Assembly (NCBI GenBank): GCA_003864495.1
Contig: ML133427.1
Span: 413,703-477,702 of the forward strand
Direction: 5' to 3'
Length of the DNA stretch: 64,000 nucleotides
From: Nemopilema nomurai
Taxonomy: Eukaryota > Cnidaria > Scyphozoa > Rhizostomeae > Rhizostomatidae
Under the pieces are notes generated by a model. It ran no database searches, was not told where the DNA came from, and saw only the letters and a program-made list of their open reading frames with translations. Numbering within the stretch: the first letter of the stretch is position 1; the number at the start of each line of letters is the position of its first letter. A program made the position numbers and the translations under genes. Shown here piece by piece: positions 11,801 to 24,600 of the stretch.

Positions 11801-14034
11801 AACCTCCAGGTACCTTTAGGGTTCATTCCAAGTATCATACTGCTAATCTTAGTTTTATTATGACAGCCAGTAGCAATTGTTGATAGGCAGTGGAACATTC
11901 GAGTTATGGTCCCTCTTACCTCACAAATGAGTTAGTTTGGTTATGATATGTCATCATCCGTCACTTTACTCAACAGTCCATTATTTGTGCCAGGAATGGT
12001 CACATTTCAGTTCATTGAAATTTGTGACTGTCTAGATCACGTCTTGGCACAAATTATCTAAAGCTGCTGTTGATATGGAAGTACCATGTTTTTCATATGT
12101 AGATCATTTGTAAACTAAAGATCTGAATGAAGTGCGACCGATCAAGGGCATTGTGTGTCTCTCTGATAACATTAGATCGGGTCCGTTCCAAAAGACTGCT
12201 ACGGAACATAATGGGGTCCACATATAAACTTGACATGCTCTGAAAGAGGCACGTTGTTGATCAGAGGCGATAAAAATGACTTAGACCATCTGTAGAAGCA
12301 CGGAGCTTTTGTCCAATAGCACGGAATTTATCATACTTGAGGTGTAGTTTCTTTAAATTACTTTTGCGCTAGACTTTCTCGTCGACTTTGTACAGAAAAG
12401 TTTAGCAATTCTTTCTAAGTTGTACAGCTTTAGACGCCTTCTTCTATTTTTCAGTTAACAAAAGGACGAAACCATTTGCTTTGAAAATAGGAGAGATTCG
12501 GGTGAGTTTATTTCAGCTCTTTTTACAACTTGTTTCAGTATTAAGAACACGGTCATCTTTAAATGTAATAAAACCGACTATCGTGGTTGGCTTTATTTCA
12601 GGAAGAGGGTTTTTTTCTTTGTGATTTTACTCGGAGCAAGCAAACTGCATATGATCATAATTAACGTGAGCATTATACAAGAGAGGCTAAAGGAAGAGGG
12701 GGGCATAGAAATAGATAATTGAAGGCGGTACAGGAGTGCATTCAGGAATGGTTTACGTATCTTCAAAATAACACGGAATAACCGATGCCTATTTTGCCAT
12801 AATGAAAGTAATTTTTTAGTGGATGCCTCGCTATAGTATGCAAACGTAAAAGCGGATATTGGCTAGTTGCGAACAAGAAACAATACCAGGGGCTTTGTAA
12901 AGAGCACATGATTGGCTGTCTAATGACCAATCAGCGTCCATCTCACGCCCTCTTTTGGAACATTCCAAGTTAAGCGCGAACATTTTTCAGTGTACCTTTA
13001 CCACATCTTCGGAAGAATTGGCTGAAAAAGTACTAATCTTGCTTCATTTGCTGTACTGTTTTGTCCACTTTTCCTCTATTGCTACTGGAAGTGTCATAGT
13101 TTACACATTTTCTTATCACTCTCTCCGCCTAAGAAAACTTAACGTGATAATATTATCGATCAGCTTCGCCGCTACGATTCGTATCATCTTTCCCTCTTCT
13201 TCAACCCTGTTAGCCCTTTCATCGTCTAATTTGATTCACCCTCCTGTCTTGGTCCACTGTTCATGTTTTGCAAAAGTATATTCTGGCGCTGCTTCCTGAA
13301 GAATTTGGAACCAAGAAAGAGCCAACTGTGTTCTTTGCCTTCATCACATTCTCCGAGCTTTACAATACGTTCATAATGGCTCGGCAAATAACATTTCAAG
13401 TCTCGTGGTAACATTCAAATGAACAGGAACATCCCCCTAATTGTTACACAGCCTTTGGAAATTCGCCCCGCGCAATGACAGCATTTAACGAAAACATGTG
13501 TTCGCGAAAACATTCAACAACAAAATTCGAATATACCCGTTGCCAATCTTTTGAACCAAGAACAAAAAGAGGTTTTCCATGCTATCAAGTTTCTTCTATT
13601 CCTCATCTCATTTGCGTTTGTCTGTGATCGCAATTCAATTCTGTTTTCATAACGTAAAGGTGCATTCTGTCCGCGATCTGGCCCCTCGTTTCCCTGTTCT
13701 TTGCAACGTGCGGTTCACAGACACTGCGGTGGAAGACAAGGGCGAGATCTTCATCTTAAACACAACAATCGTGTGGGACAGCCTTGGAAGCAGCGAAGAA
13801 GTGACCGTGGTCAGTCATTACAATATCTTCTGTAAGGGAATTGATGGGGAGCTATATTCTGAGGAAGAATTAGGACGCCTACTTGGTAAGGCATTTACAG
13901 AGTCATTCAGGGCTACAAAACTGACTGTTCCAAAAACACCACGAGGGAATCTCGTCTTTTACCTACAACCAGTTTCTAATTGCTATCTGATAGCATCTAA
14001 AGAAGACTGTGGCATTGTAATATTAGAGTGGTAG
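1183..14034 (+). CDS. ENGASE: Endo-beta-N-acetylglucosaminidase (glycoside hydrolase family 85), 13 exons, with N-terminal membrane segment and one apparent frameshift
   Basis: GH85 enzymes cut the GlcNAc-GlcNAc bond of N-glycans and free oligosaccharides; the animal enzyme is cytosolic. Exons: 1183-1539, 2302-2531, 2860-3163, 5364-5512, 5921-6089, 8346-8449, 8800-8908, 10285-10490, 10679-10824, 11423-11634, 11730-11809, 12455-12501, 13660-14034. All have GT-AG borders and matching phases except entry into exon 10. Family motifs, in order: LVCHDMRGGY, FVYFSH, GTFITEW, DGWLVNIEN (residues 286-294, with the catalytic Asn291/Glu293 pair), WYDSV and FAPGW, then the C-terminal module with KIGEIR. 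About 828 residues, against about 740 in human. The excess is mostly exon 1, which has one hydrophobic helix (residues ~6-26) followed by Lys/Arg. The exon total is 2488 nt, one base over a multiple of three; the excess maps to about 11512-11514. The ATG at 1183 has a good context (AAAATGGCG). Confidence 0.92.
3739..4754 (+). CDS. Transposon-borne protein with P2X7 C-terminal-type (Cys-rich) domain, three putative exons
   Basis: Putative exons are 3739-3895 (donor GTAAGT), a middle exon ending at 4294 (donor GTAAGT) whose acceptor I cannot fix (coding from at least about 4149), and 4397-4754 (acceptor CTTCAG). The N-terminus is acidic/aromatic (start MDSVSESELFYPD, then FIFEPQPG). The middle exon has the Cys pattern CQCGSC and a further Cys in LLCGNP. 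The last exon has HVAYRQFIPWIW, LGRNVRKVIPSCAV and QFPSSEYRGF. This order (Cys-rich CxCGxC, then AYRxF..W, LG..R..IPSC, FP...Y.GF) is what I recall for the intracellular C-terminal domain of P2X7 receptors and its many invertebrate transposon-linked homologues. There is no transmembrane receptor part. The C-terminal end past YRGFK may not be coding. Function unknown; it may be an element-encoded DNA- or zinc-binding protein. Confidence 0.5.
4040..4122. repeat. Short tandem repeat, ~28-29 bp x 3, inside the TTAA element
   Basis: Three imperfect copies of a unit beginning GTACAGAC and containing CTTGCTCAGAAACTCC, at about 4040, 4069 and 4097. It lies in the putative intron of the transposon-borne gene. 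Confidence 0.7.
5837..5868. repeat. (GT)n microsatellite in ENGASE intron 4
   Basis: About 15 uninterrupted TG/GT dinucleotides on the + strand, about 50 bp before the acceptor of ENGASE exon 5. Likely polymorphic in length. Confidence 0.9.
11983..12056. repeat. Short hairpin-forming inverted repeat in ENGASE intron 11
   Basis: ATTTGTGCCAGGAATGGTCAC at the left pairs imperfectly with GATCACGTCTTGGCACAAAT at the right, around an inner inverted pair (ATTTCA...TGAAAT). The ~75-bp fold-back may be the remnant of a small MITE. Confidence 0.5.
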
Positions 14035-14284
14035 CTTTTCGTCTGTTTTTGTCTGAATTAAATGTAATTGGATCACATAACATGCATTCATTTACTCGTG
14101 TTACTTCGAATTCCAATTTTACCAGTTCAAGGCCAGAAAGTGTTAGGCCGATTTCCCTTAACAATCCCTTAGCCTTACAAAAATGATAATTTCAAATCAA
14201 ACTTTTGTGTCTGATTTTTAACAAAATGGGTCGTGTGAAATCACAAAAATGACATGCGTAAAAAAATATAACTTCAGTTGTCGA

Positions 14285-17200
14285 GGTAAAAGTAAGATCG
14301 ACCGATTTCGCTCTGAAAACCAAGATTAAAGCCTTGCCAAAATGGCCATTCTCGACCAAACATTTCGTCCATTATTAGCTAAATTGGATCGAATTAAATT
14401 ATAACAAGTGAGAAAATGGACTCAAGCTCCTATAAAGAGCAAGCGTTTTACATGAGTTTAGAGCAAAAAATTGAGAGAGCGGTTTCGCTCAAAAACCAAG
14501 GCTATAGCCTTGCAGAAATGGCCATTTTCGACCAAAAATTTTTTCGTCTGATTTCACCTACAATGAATAAGACTGAATGGTATAAGGTGCATAAACACTG
14601 TCTTGCTCCAGTTAAAAGCGTTTTACATGAGTTTAGAGCAAAAATTGAGAGCGATTTCGCTCAAAAACCAAGGCTATAGCCTTGCAAAAATGGCCATTTT
14701 CGACCAAAAATTTTTTCGTCTGATTTCACCTACAATGAATCAGACTGAATGGTATAAGGTGCATAAACTGTCTTGCCAGTTAAAAGCGTTTTAGATGAGT
14801 TTAGAGCAAAAATTGAGAGAGCGATTTCGCTCAAAAACCAAGGCTATAGCCTTACAAAATGGCCATTTTCGACCAAAAATTTTTTCGTCTGATTTCACCT
14901 ACAATGAATCAAACTGAATAGTATAAGGTGCATAAACGCTTTCTTGCTCCATTTAAAAGCGTTTTAGATGAGTTTAGAGCAAAAATTTGAAGAGCGATTT
15001 CGCTCAAAAACCAAGGCTATAGCCTTGCAAAAATGGCCATTTTCGACCAAAAATTTTTTCGTCTGATTTCACCTACAATGAATCAGACTGAATGGTATAA
15101 GGTGCATAAACGCTGTCTCCAGTTAAAAGCGTTTTAGATGAGTTTAGAGCAAAAATTGAGAGAGCGATTTCGCTCAAAAACCAAGGCTATAGCCTTACAA
15201 AAATGGCCATTTTCGACCAAAAATTTTTTCGTCTGATTTCACCTACAATGAATCAGACTGAATGGTATAAGGTGCATAAACGCTGTCTTGCCCAGTTAAA
15301 AGCGTTTTAGATGAGTTTAGAGCAAAAATTGAGAGCGATTTCGCTCAAAAACCAAGGCTATAGCCTTACAAAAATGGCCATTTTCGACCAAAAATTTTTT
15401 CGTCTGATTTCACCTACAATGAATCAGACTGAATGGTATAAGGTGCATAAACGCTGTCTTGCCAGTTAAAAGCGTTTTAGATGAGTTTAGAGCAAAAATT
15501 GAGAGAGCGATTTCGCTCAAAAACCAAGGCTATAGCCTTACAAAAATGGCCATTTTCGACCAAAAATTTTTTCGTCTGATTTCACCTACAATGAATCAGA
15601 CTGAATGGTATAAGGTGCATAAACGCTGTCTTGCTCCAGTTAAAAGCGTTTTAGATGAGTTTAGAGCAAAAATTGAGAGCGATTTCGCTCAAAAACCAAG
15701 GCTATAGCCTTACAAAAATGGCCATTTTCGACCAAAAATTTTTTCGTCTGATTTCACCTACAATGAATCAGACTGAATGGTATAAGGTGCATAAACGCTG
15801 TCTTGCTCTAGTTAAAAGCGTTTTAGATGAGTTTAGAAAAAATTGAGAGAGCGATTTTGCTCAAAAACCAAGGCTATAGCCTTACAAAATTGGCCATTTT
15901 CGACCAAAAATGTTTTCGTCTGATTTCACCTACAATGAATAAGACTGAATGGTATAAGGTGCATAAACGCTGTCTTGCCCGAGTAAAAAGCGTTTTAGAT
16001 GAGTTTAGAGCAAAAATTGAGAGCGATTTCGCTCAAAAACCAAGGCTATAGCCTTACAAAAATGGCCATTTTCGACCAAAAATTTTTTCGTCTGATTTCA
16101 CCTACAATGAATCAGACTGAATGGTATAAGGTGCATAAACGCTTCTTGCTCCAGTTAAAAGCGTTTTAGATGAGTTTAGAGCAAAAATTGAAAGAGCGAT
16201 TTCGCTCAAAAACCAAGGCTATAGCCTTACAAAAATGGCCATTTTCGACCAAAAATTTTTTCGTCTGATTTCACCTACAATGAATCAGACTGAATGGTAT
16301 AAGGTGCATAAACGCTGTCTTGCTCAGTTAAAAGCGTTTTAGATGAGTTTAGAGCAAAAATTGAGAGCGATTTCGCTCAAAAACCAAGGCTATAGCCTTG
16401 CAAAAATGGCCATTTTCGACCAAAAATTTTTTCGTCTGATTTCACCTACAATGAATCAAACTGAATAGTATAAGGTGCATAAACGCTTTCTTGCTCATTT
16501 AAAAGCGTTTCAGATGAGTTTAGAGCAAAAATTGAGAGAGCGATTTCGCTCAAAAACCAAGGCTATAGCCTTGCAAAAATGGCCTTTTCGACCAAAAATT
16601 TTTTCGTCTGATTTCACCTACAATGAATCAGACTGAATGGTATAAGGTGCATAAACGCTGTCTTGCCCGAGTAAAAAGCGTTTTAGATGAGTTTAGAGCA
16701 AAAATTGAAAGAGCGATTTCGCTCAAAAACCAAGGCTATAGCCTTACAAAATGGCCATTTTCGACCAAAAATTTTTTCGTCTGATTTCACCTACAATGAA
16801 TCAGACTGAATGGTATAAGGTGCATAAACGCTTCTTGCTCCAGTTAAAAGCGTTTTAGATGAGTTTAGAGCAAAAATTGAGAGTGCGATTTCGCTCAAAA
16901 ACCAAGGCTATAGCCTTGCAAAAATGGCCATTTTCGACCAAAAATTTTTTCGTCTGATTTCACCTACAATGAATCAGACTGAATGGTATAAGGTGCATAA
17001 ACGCTGTCTTGCCGAGTTAAAAGCGTTTTAGATGAGTTTAGAAAAAATTGAGAGAGCGATTTCGCTCAAAAACCAAGGCTATAGCCTTGCAAAAATGGCC
17101 ATTTTCGACCAAAAATTTTTTCGTCTGATTTCACCTACAATGAATAAGACTGAATGGTATAAGGTGCATAAACGCTGTCTTGCCCGAGTAAAAAGCGTTT

Positions 17201-17812
17201 TAGATGAGTTTAGAGCAAAAATTGGGAGAGCGATTTCGCTCAAAAACCAAGGCTATAGCCTTACAAAAATGGCCATTTTCGACCAAAAATTTTTTCGTCT
17301 GATTTCACCTACAATGAATCAGACTGAATGGTATAAGGTGCATAAACACTTTCTTGCTCCAGTTAAAAGCGTTTTAGATGAGTTTAGAGCAAAAATTGAA
17401 AGAGCGATTTCGCTCAAAAAGGCTATAGCCTTACAAAAATGACCATTTTCGACCAAAAATGTTTTCGTCTGATTTCACCTACAATGAATCAGACTGAATG
17501 GTATAGGTGCATAAACGCTGTCTTGCCCGAGTTTAAAGCGTTTTACATGAGTTTAGAGCAAAAATTGAGAGTGCGATTTCGCTCAAAAACCAAGGCTATA
17601 GCCTTGCAAAAATGGCCATTTTCGACCAAAAATTTTTTCGTCTGATTTCACCTACAATGAATCAGACTGAATGGTATAAGGTGCATAAACGCTGTCTTGC
17701 TCCAGTTAAACCTTTATAGATGAGTTTAGAGCACAAATTGAGAGAGCGATTTCGCTAAAAACCAAGGCTATAGCCTTGCAAAAATGGCCCTTTTTCTACC
17801 AAAAATTATAAA
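14285..17812. repeat. Satellite array, ~172-bp monomer, about 19 copies
   Basis: The landmark AAGGTGCATAAA recurs at 14584, 14756, 14925, 15099, 15269, 15440, 15612, 15784, 15956, 16128, 16301, 16472, 16644, 16817, 16990, 17161, 17335, (17505) and 17678, a period of 169-174 bp. A diverged half copy precedes the array from ~14285 and a decayed copy ends it near 17812. Copies differ mainly by indels of 1-4 bp and are otherwise highly similar. Each monomer has three neighbouring dyad-symmetric segments: GAGCGATTTCGCTC, AAGGCTATAGCCTT and AAAATGGCCATTTT. Open frames (products starting MSLEQKIERA) run through parts of the array, but the period is not a multiple of three and indels switch frames, so there is no support for coding. 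Confidence 0.95.
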
Positions 17813-17829
17813 TTTTCTCCTTGTTTTTG

Positions 17830-20800
17830 AAGCTATCGCATCGAACCTATTGACGAATCTTAGTTTGGGAGATGGATCAATTTGGGCTGGACGTTCTTTG
17901 AAGGTATCCTAACGATAACCTAAATTACTAAGGAAATTTTGGTAAGCGTTGCAGTGGAACAAGTCGTTTCATCATGTTGGGATCTAAAATCGTAAGGTGT
18001 CAACCTCAATATATGTACTAGTAAATCCAAACTTTGTTTTTCTATTTGAGCTGCAAAGAGACTTTGATTTCACGCATTCTCAGATGGATTTGCCACAAAA
18101 AGTTACAATATGGTTCTAACATGCAAGGACCCAATTTTCTAAAGGCTGTACTTACATGTTAAATCTTCAATCAATTTCGGAACAGCTCGTGGCAATACAC
18201 TCAGTGCATACTTTTGTAAGCTAATATGCGTGACTGATTTAATTCAGAATTTATATTTACTTCGCCATAGGGTCTATCATGCCAACATCCGGATGTATAC
18301 CATCTTCACTATAATCATAACAACTTTCCGGGACAGTCCCAAACAAGATCTTTCCTACATATGATCCGATTTCGGTGCGGTTGGTGATTCCATATGTAAC
18401 TGTTCCAATTGGTCAGGTCTAACTTAGGTCCTAATCGCACTCGTTTTTGGACGCCAGCACAAGGCAAGTTGTCGGGTAAATGTTGCCTGAGAGGATAGCA
18501 TCCTATCCAGCAATTCATTGGCCAACAGGGGTAGACTTAAGCTCAAGCACCTTTAAAAGATTTCTGTCACTTTGAAATCAACCTCTGTTTGCACATGACA
18601 ACCATGGTTCCAGGCACAGACACACTTGTTTCATAATTGGGTTTCTTTAGCAACTTTTGAGTTTCTTCTAGTGATAATTGCAGTGGGAGTTTTTATTGGT
18701 TTCAATCACAATCCAGTTTTTATTAATACGTTTTTGAGCAAACTTCCAAGTGTCTGCCTACGTCAACAGCAAGTTTCTCCCGTCCTATCGACTGACGCTG
18801 CTCCATAACTGGTGACCACAACATGACCTTGGACCTTACAAGAAATTTTTACTATGACGGCAAGGAGAGAAATTTTGTTGGTAGTTTTCAACATATTGAT
18901 GTAGGCTAAGCTCTTGACAAGGCCAAGCTTTGAAGCGTACGCCTGTTCAACGTGCGGCTTTCTAACGTGCAAGCACAAAGAGTACCCACGTGCGTTCTCC
19001 GCACGTCCATGCGTTAAGCTTGCAACGACACACCATCGGTTCCTTGTTTTCAGACATGCTGCCAATGAAGGATCTAGTTGCCCTCCTGTTTCCTCAGCGA
19101 AGGTATTTTCAATTATAAGAACGGTACCTTCAGTCCCCATTTACTCCTTCGCAATTTTATTACACATAACATGCTGTCGCCGTTAATATCACCACATCCT
19201 CTTGCAAATACTAACCGGTGTCCCCTAGTGTGATGCAGTTTCTGCCTACGAAATTTTTCACGTTTGATTCTCTCCTTGTGTTCCCTTATCGTGGAATCAT
19301 AGAGATGGGGTACTTCTACATTTCTTCAAACAGCTTCGCTCAAATTCCTCAGCTCAATAAGTTCAAATCATACGGGTTTGCGGGAAATGGAATGAATTTC
19401 CGTGCGCATAACGTATGACCTTGATAGGTGGAGAAGTTTTGCTTCTTTGGAAAGCCGCCACCAAGCAAATTGGCATTGCCGCAGATAAACAAGGCGTATA
19501 GAGAAAGGAATCGATGTAATAGGTGCCCATATGGCAGCAAGGGAAACCATGGATGAGAGGATGAGGTTAGTTCTCAAATTCATCAATCAATTAATTAATC
19601 AGCAAGTTGCCAGCTTGTAAAGAGAAATTATTCAAGCAGAAACTAGAATGGCTTGAGTGTTGGCTGGTAGGCTCTGAAGAAACAACTGAAGGAGAATTTG
19701 CTTCTGGAGCCGTTGTATACTGTCTCACGGTCTCAAAGCCGTTGTATACTGCGGAGACGATAGGCGAGTTATTCATCCCGGGGTTTTTCTGCTACTATCA
19801 AATGGAAAATTTTGCTATGAAACCGCGGAACGTTTGATAGACGCCGGTGTCAGATGGTCATACAGAAGTTGTTGGGTTGAGGAGATTGACGCGAATCTTG
19901 ACCAAAACCTGGCTGAATCAGGGGGGACATGATGGAATTTCGATGCTAGGCACATGGTATAAGGTGTGTAGAACTGGGCTTCATCTTGAGCAAAAAGCCG
20001 GATTGGATAACCAAAATGGGCGTTGTTTGAGACCCCCGGATCTCTCGAGAGTTGTTTTCGTAAACTATAAGCACAAAACAGTACCACATCCACATAGATC
20101 TCAAGTGCCCAGCCAGTGCATTGATCGGGAGATTTATAGCGTTTCTCTTAGAACAACTTGTAAACAGCCTCTTATGGCAGGGGGTAGATTGCAGGTATTG
20201 CTCTAACGTCACCCAATACTTTGACCTTGAATCATGTAACAGCAGAACAAACGAGATAAATAAAAAACACAGACATTTAACCTTTCTCTGGTTTCTCTTT
20301 ACCGGAATGTATTTCCACAACGATCCAACATCCATTAAAACACACTAGATACTGTAATTAGACTGTAATCGGACAACCTTGTTTGATACTTGAGGGCTGT
20401 TGTAGCCGACAAAGTACTACTGAAGCCATCTTGAGAAAGCCAAGCAAAGAGGCGTGCAGCCTGGGTAACAATGATATAGAACGTGGGAGACAGAACAGAG
20501 AAATACAACGTTTTCTTTTAGAAATGTAAGGGACAATCAGCTCGAGGGGAGACCCAGACTTGACATCGATGACCTCAAAATGACCTCAGGTCAACAAACT
20601 CGTCAGCTAAACGCAAAAAATATATTGTTGTGACGAGGTCTGCTTCTCTATCTTCAGATCAAAGATTTATTCTTCTAACTATTCTTTGGTGATTTGCCCA
20701 GCAATGAAATCATTAGTTCTCTCATATTCGAACGAATCATAAAGCGGTAATGATTGGTCACACTCCAGTCAACGAACGACGTGCGGCAGACTTGAAATAT

Positions 20801-21607
20801 CTAATACGAATCCAAACAACTTACAAGGACCATTGGGTGCCAAATAAATGAGCAGGCCAAATACGTTTCACTTCCACCCCTTTGCGATTATTGGCATTTC
20901 TTGCCAGCCTCTCCCCTTGGCTTTAGCTTTAACAAAGAGCAAACAGGGTGCAACGAAAAAAATCCCAGAAAATCTTTACCAGCGATGTAATTTGCGAAGA
21001 TATACCAACATCCTTCCTCTAACACCCACTTGGGGTCTGTCACAGATTTGGCACCCCTTGTACCACGAGAAATCATTATTGCTTCTCGCCGCCCTTTACT
21101 TGCGCTGTTTTACGGCAACAGATACGTAGCAAGAAACGTGAGCAACAACGAGAACACGAGGCAACGCAACGCAGAGAGCATTCCATCCGTAACTCACTTT
21201 AAGACTGCTGAGATGATGGATGGAAGCAGAGCCAAAAGGATGGGCAATTAACTAGTACCATTATATCAAAAAATCTTTGTTTACAAAAACAGACAAGGTT
21301 CAGCTACAAGTAACAACAATGGCTTAATGCATGCCATAAGGACTTTGCAGATGGTTAAACAGAACTAAGAACGGCCACCGGACAACGAACTAAGAACTCC
21401 CGCATGCAAAACGGCAATCAATGCTACAAACCACCAAGAAGCACCATACAACAATGTGGAACTGGTGCTCAAGGGAGCTGCTACCTTAATCGCCAAAAAA
21501 AGGATTTGGCAGGAAAAAGCACTGAAAATCTGACGACCCAAAAAACAATCATTTTCGTAAGAAGATTGAAAGAACATCGCAGTTCAGAAAAAAGATTATT
21601 TACCTCC
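17830..21607. other. Intergenic region between the satellite array and LUC7L3
   Basis: About 3.8 kb without a supported gene. Open frames of 60-129 codons on both strands overlap each other, lack splice structure and show no recognised motif. The 3' UTR of the minus-strand LUC7L3 gene must lie at its right end, below 21608. A cluster of nuclear-receptor-type half sites lies at 20570-20593. Confidence 0.5.
20570..20593. promoter_or_regulatory. Cluster of three nuclear-receptor half sites (DR5 plus everted repeat)
   Basis: TGACCT at 20570-20575, TGACCT at 20581-20586 (5-bp spacing, a direct repeat of DR5 type), then AGGTCA at 20588-20593, one base after the second site. Half-site sequence and spacing are seen directly; binding is inference. 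The nearest gene is LUC7L3 on the opposite side, about 1 kb from its 3' end. Confidence 0.25.
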
Positions 21608-24600
21608 TTAGTCATCGCTATTATCATGCATGGCTTCCGATTCTCCATTTGTATCCCGTCTGACGTCATCAACCGAGCTCTCTTGCCTCTTTTCGTTCCT
21701 TTCTTCGTGATTCTCCTTCCTGTCATCTGAACGCTCAGACTCTGCACTCTCTCGCTTCCGACTTCTGCTATTCGACCTGCTTCTGCTACGACGGCGATCG
21801 CGACTTCTTTTTCTCTTATTATCTCGGCTGCGACTTCTTCGATTTCTCTCTCTACTGCGACTTCTTCTCCTTTCTTTGTCTCGACTCCTGCTTCTTCGTC
21901 GTTCCCTACTCCTACTGCGTCGTCTTTCGCGGGAACCCCTCCGCCTGTATCTGTCACGACTACGACTCCTTCGATCCCGACTTCTGCTGCGCCGTTCCCG
22001 ACTTCTGCTCTTGCGCTCCCGGCTTCGGCTACGTCTATCCTTACTCCTGCTTCTTCTTCGATCCCGGTTGCGTTCGCGATCTCTACTCCTATCCCGTTTG
22101 CGATCTCTACTCCTATCCCGTTCGCGATCTCTACTCCTATCCCGTTCGCGATCCTTCCTTTCCTTACTACGATTCCTATCCTTACTGCGCTCGCTCTCTC
22201 TACGGCGGGAGCCCTCTCTGCTCCTATTACTAGCTTCCATTTTCTCATCCTTTGCATCCTTACCTCCTTCGGGTTCGGCTCCCTTCTCCTTTTTTTCCTT
22301 CTCTTCACGAAGCTTTGTCCGCCACTTACCATCCTGTAAACAAACCCAGCACACTAAAAATTCTCCGTCTAGAACGCTTTTGCCTCTAAACACAGTCACT
22401 GTGTTAGATGGTATGCAACAGATCCTTCAACAAAGATGTTGCAACGCTTTTCAACATTTCACAAAATGCACAGCAAGATCAATTTTCAAAAACCAGTTGC
22501 GATTTCAAGAAAATGGTCACATTGTCGCCAAACGCATTTGCAGCCATTTTGTCCGCAAATGACAAAATTACCAAAGGCAAACACAACAATGATTTCCCCG
22601 GACTTTAAGTTTACTAGGGTCGACTAAGTGAGGCAATTTAATGCCCTCGCTGTCTTTTCCAAGCTGAATGTACGACAAAAGAATTAATAAATGGTTTTGA
22701 GCCATTCTGTCCGATCAAATAATCAGCAAAGGGATGAGAATTTAGATGTTTTCAGTGTTCAATCGAGCCTTGGGCGCGCAGGAACATTGAACTACTGATA
22801 AACTACACAGCAATGCGAACATTTTCTTGAAAGGGGAGCTACTGCTTGCTCTCCCATGCTGGCAAAAAAATTATCAGATTGTCTGCATCCATTAACGCAT
22901 GATCCATTCGTTTCCTTTCATAAATATCTTTGAAAATACCTCTAGGCCATATTGCTAATCCTTCTCTGGTTCAATCGAACATCGACAATATGAATCATTC
23001 CTGTTCTCAACCTTCGTTACATATGCTGTAGAAATATTAAGTAAAAATATGAAATGACATGATTCCACGAGGAAAGCCTGTAGCCGCAACCAAAGCATCA
23101 ATGCTTACCTTCCAAAACTCAACTGATTTCTAAACTGTATTTAGCTAAACTGCAAACATTGGTGACATGCAAATACGTGAAGATACTCCTTCCAAGTTAA
23201 TTAGTTCTTAATGTAAACTCTAGATGGAATAATTTATAAGCATGTACGGAAATTGTAGCTAACTGACTATAGGTATAGTGGTTGACACATGATTATTTGT
23301 TTGATGTTTTTTAAAAATTTAAAGGTTATTCAGAGAATCATTTTAAACGCGACTTCAAGGGTAAATTTATTAGGGAAGCCGGTGACGCCAACAAAATAGG
23401 CTCAATAGGGTTTTTGCGATTAATGGTTAAAATCAGAAGGTATTTTATTCTGGCACAGGTCCAAATTGAAAACTGTCTATTTGAAAAATATCCGCAGAGG
23501 CAAATATGGGATGGGCGTACCGATAAAAGTAAATTGTGTTTAATTCAAAAACAAAATTGATTTTGGAAGTAAATCAAAAACTGCAAGACACATGGTTTTT
23601 TGCATGAATTGTAAAGATTTCGGAGCCAAGATTGAAAACAGGTGGAAACAGAAGCAGCGTTCTGGCTACATCCCTAACAAAGTGTTTTGAACAACATTTA
23701 GCAGTTATCTGACACATGCATGGTTTATGGAAAATTGGAATTGAATTGAAGTATAACCTAGTGACAATAAAATCCGGAAATTATCTTTGGTCGTCAGTCA
23801 ATAGGATGGAAGTTTAGTAGAAACAAACTAATTTATACACCACAATATTTACGAAGGAAAAGGAATTCAGAAAAATGAATTTACTGTTTTATAATGCTTC
23901 TATTTCAAAAGCGTCTTTCCGAAATGGTCAAGAAACCGCGAAAAGCAGTGATCAATAAGTGATTGATTATTTCGTAACATCGCTTGGAACGTTTGCATTG
24001 TTTGCTAGGCTCACAACTGGAAAATATAAGCACAGAATACCTGCAGAGACTGGCTCCGAATCATGACAGCCTGTGACGTACTTCGAAACACGTGGGCGGA
24101 GGGAAGGCTTTATAAAACTTCGACTGGTACACAAAATCGTCATATGTAGGGTCATAATCATGAAAAAGAGCTTGGATAACCATTGAAACATCTAAAATCA
24201 AAGACTTTGAAGGGCGGTTTTTCAAAATGGTTATGGAGAAGATGGGCGCAGAATACCTGACGAACTGGCTCCAATATTTGCTCTCACGTCTCTGCAACAA
24301 ACATGATTTCTGTTGACTTACCTTCATATCTTCAACGGCTGCTTTGATTCTTGCATATCCGACATGCTGTTTACCTTGTAAGTGGTCGTCAACTCTGGAT
24401 TGTGCATCTCCGACAATGAGGAAAGCACCACAAATCTCGCATACTTCCATTTGCTTCTCTTGAGATGACAATGGGTTCAGCTTGCTCTACACAAACCAAA
24501 AGAACACGTCAAGCTATACACAATAGAGAAAAATGCAAGCTGAAAATTTTTTACTCAAGATAAAGATAAACGCTAAGATTCTTGTTTTCAGTCAACGAGA

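Noticed and set aside
14416..17645. Several + strand frames of 60-136 codons with repeated MSLEQKIERA-type sequence
   Set aside because: They are satellite monomers read through; the 169-174-bp period and indels switch frames from copy to copy, and no start/stop architecture is conserved.
18763..19140. A 125-codon minus-strand frame
   Set aside because: Overlaps a plus-strand frame of similar quality, with no motif, no exon partners and no context.
21481..22332. A second minus-strand frame of 283 codons (Gly/Val/Glu-rich)
   Set aside because: Out-of-frame reading of the same RS exon; the frame in phase with the upstream LUC7L3 exons is the other one.
21876..22562. A 228-codon + strand frame rich in Leu/Arg/Ser
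   Set aside because: Antisense shadow of the LUC7L3 RS-domain exon.
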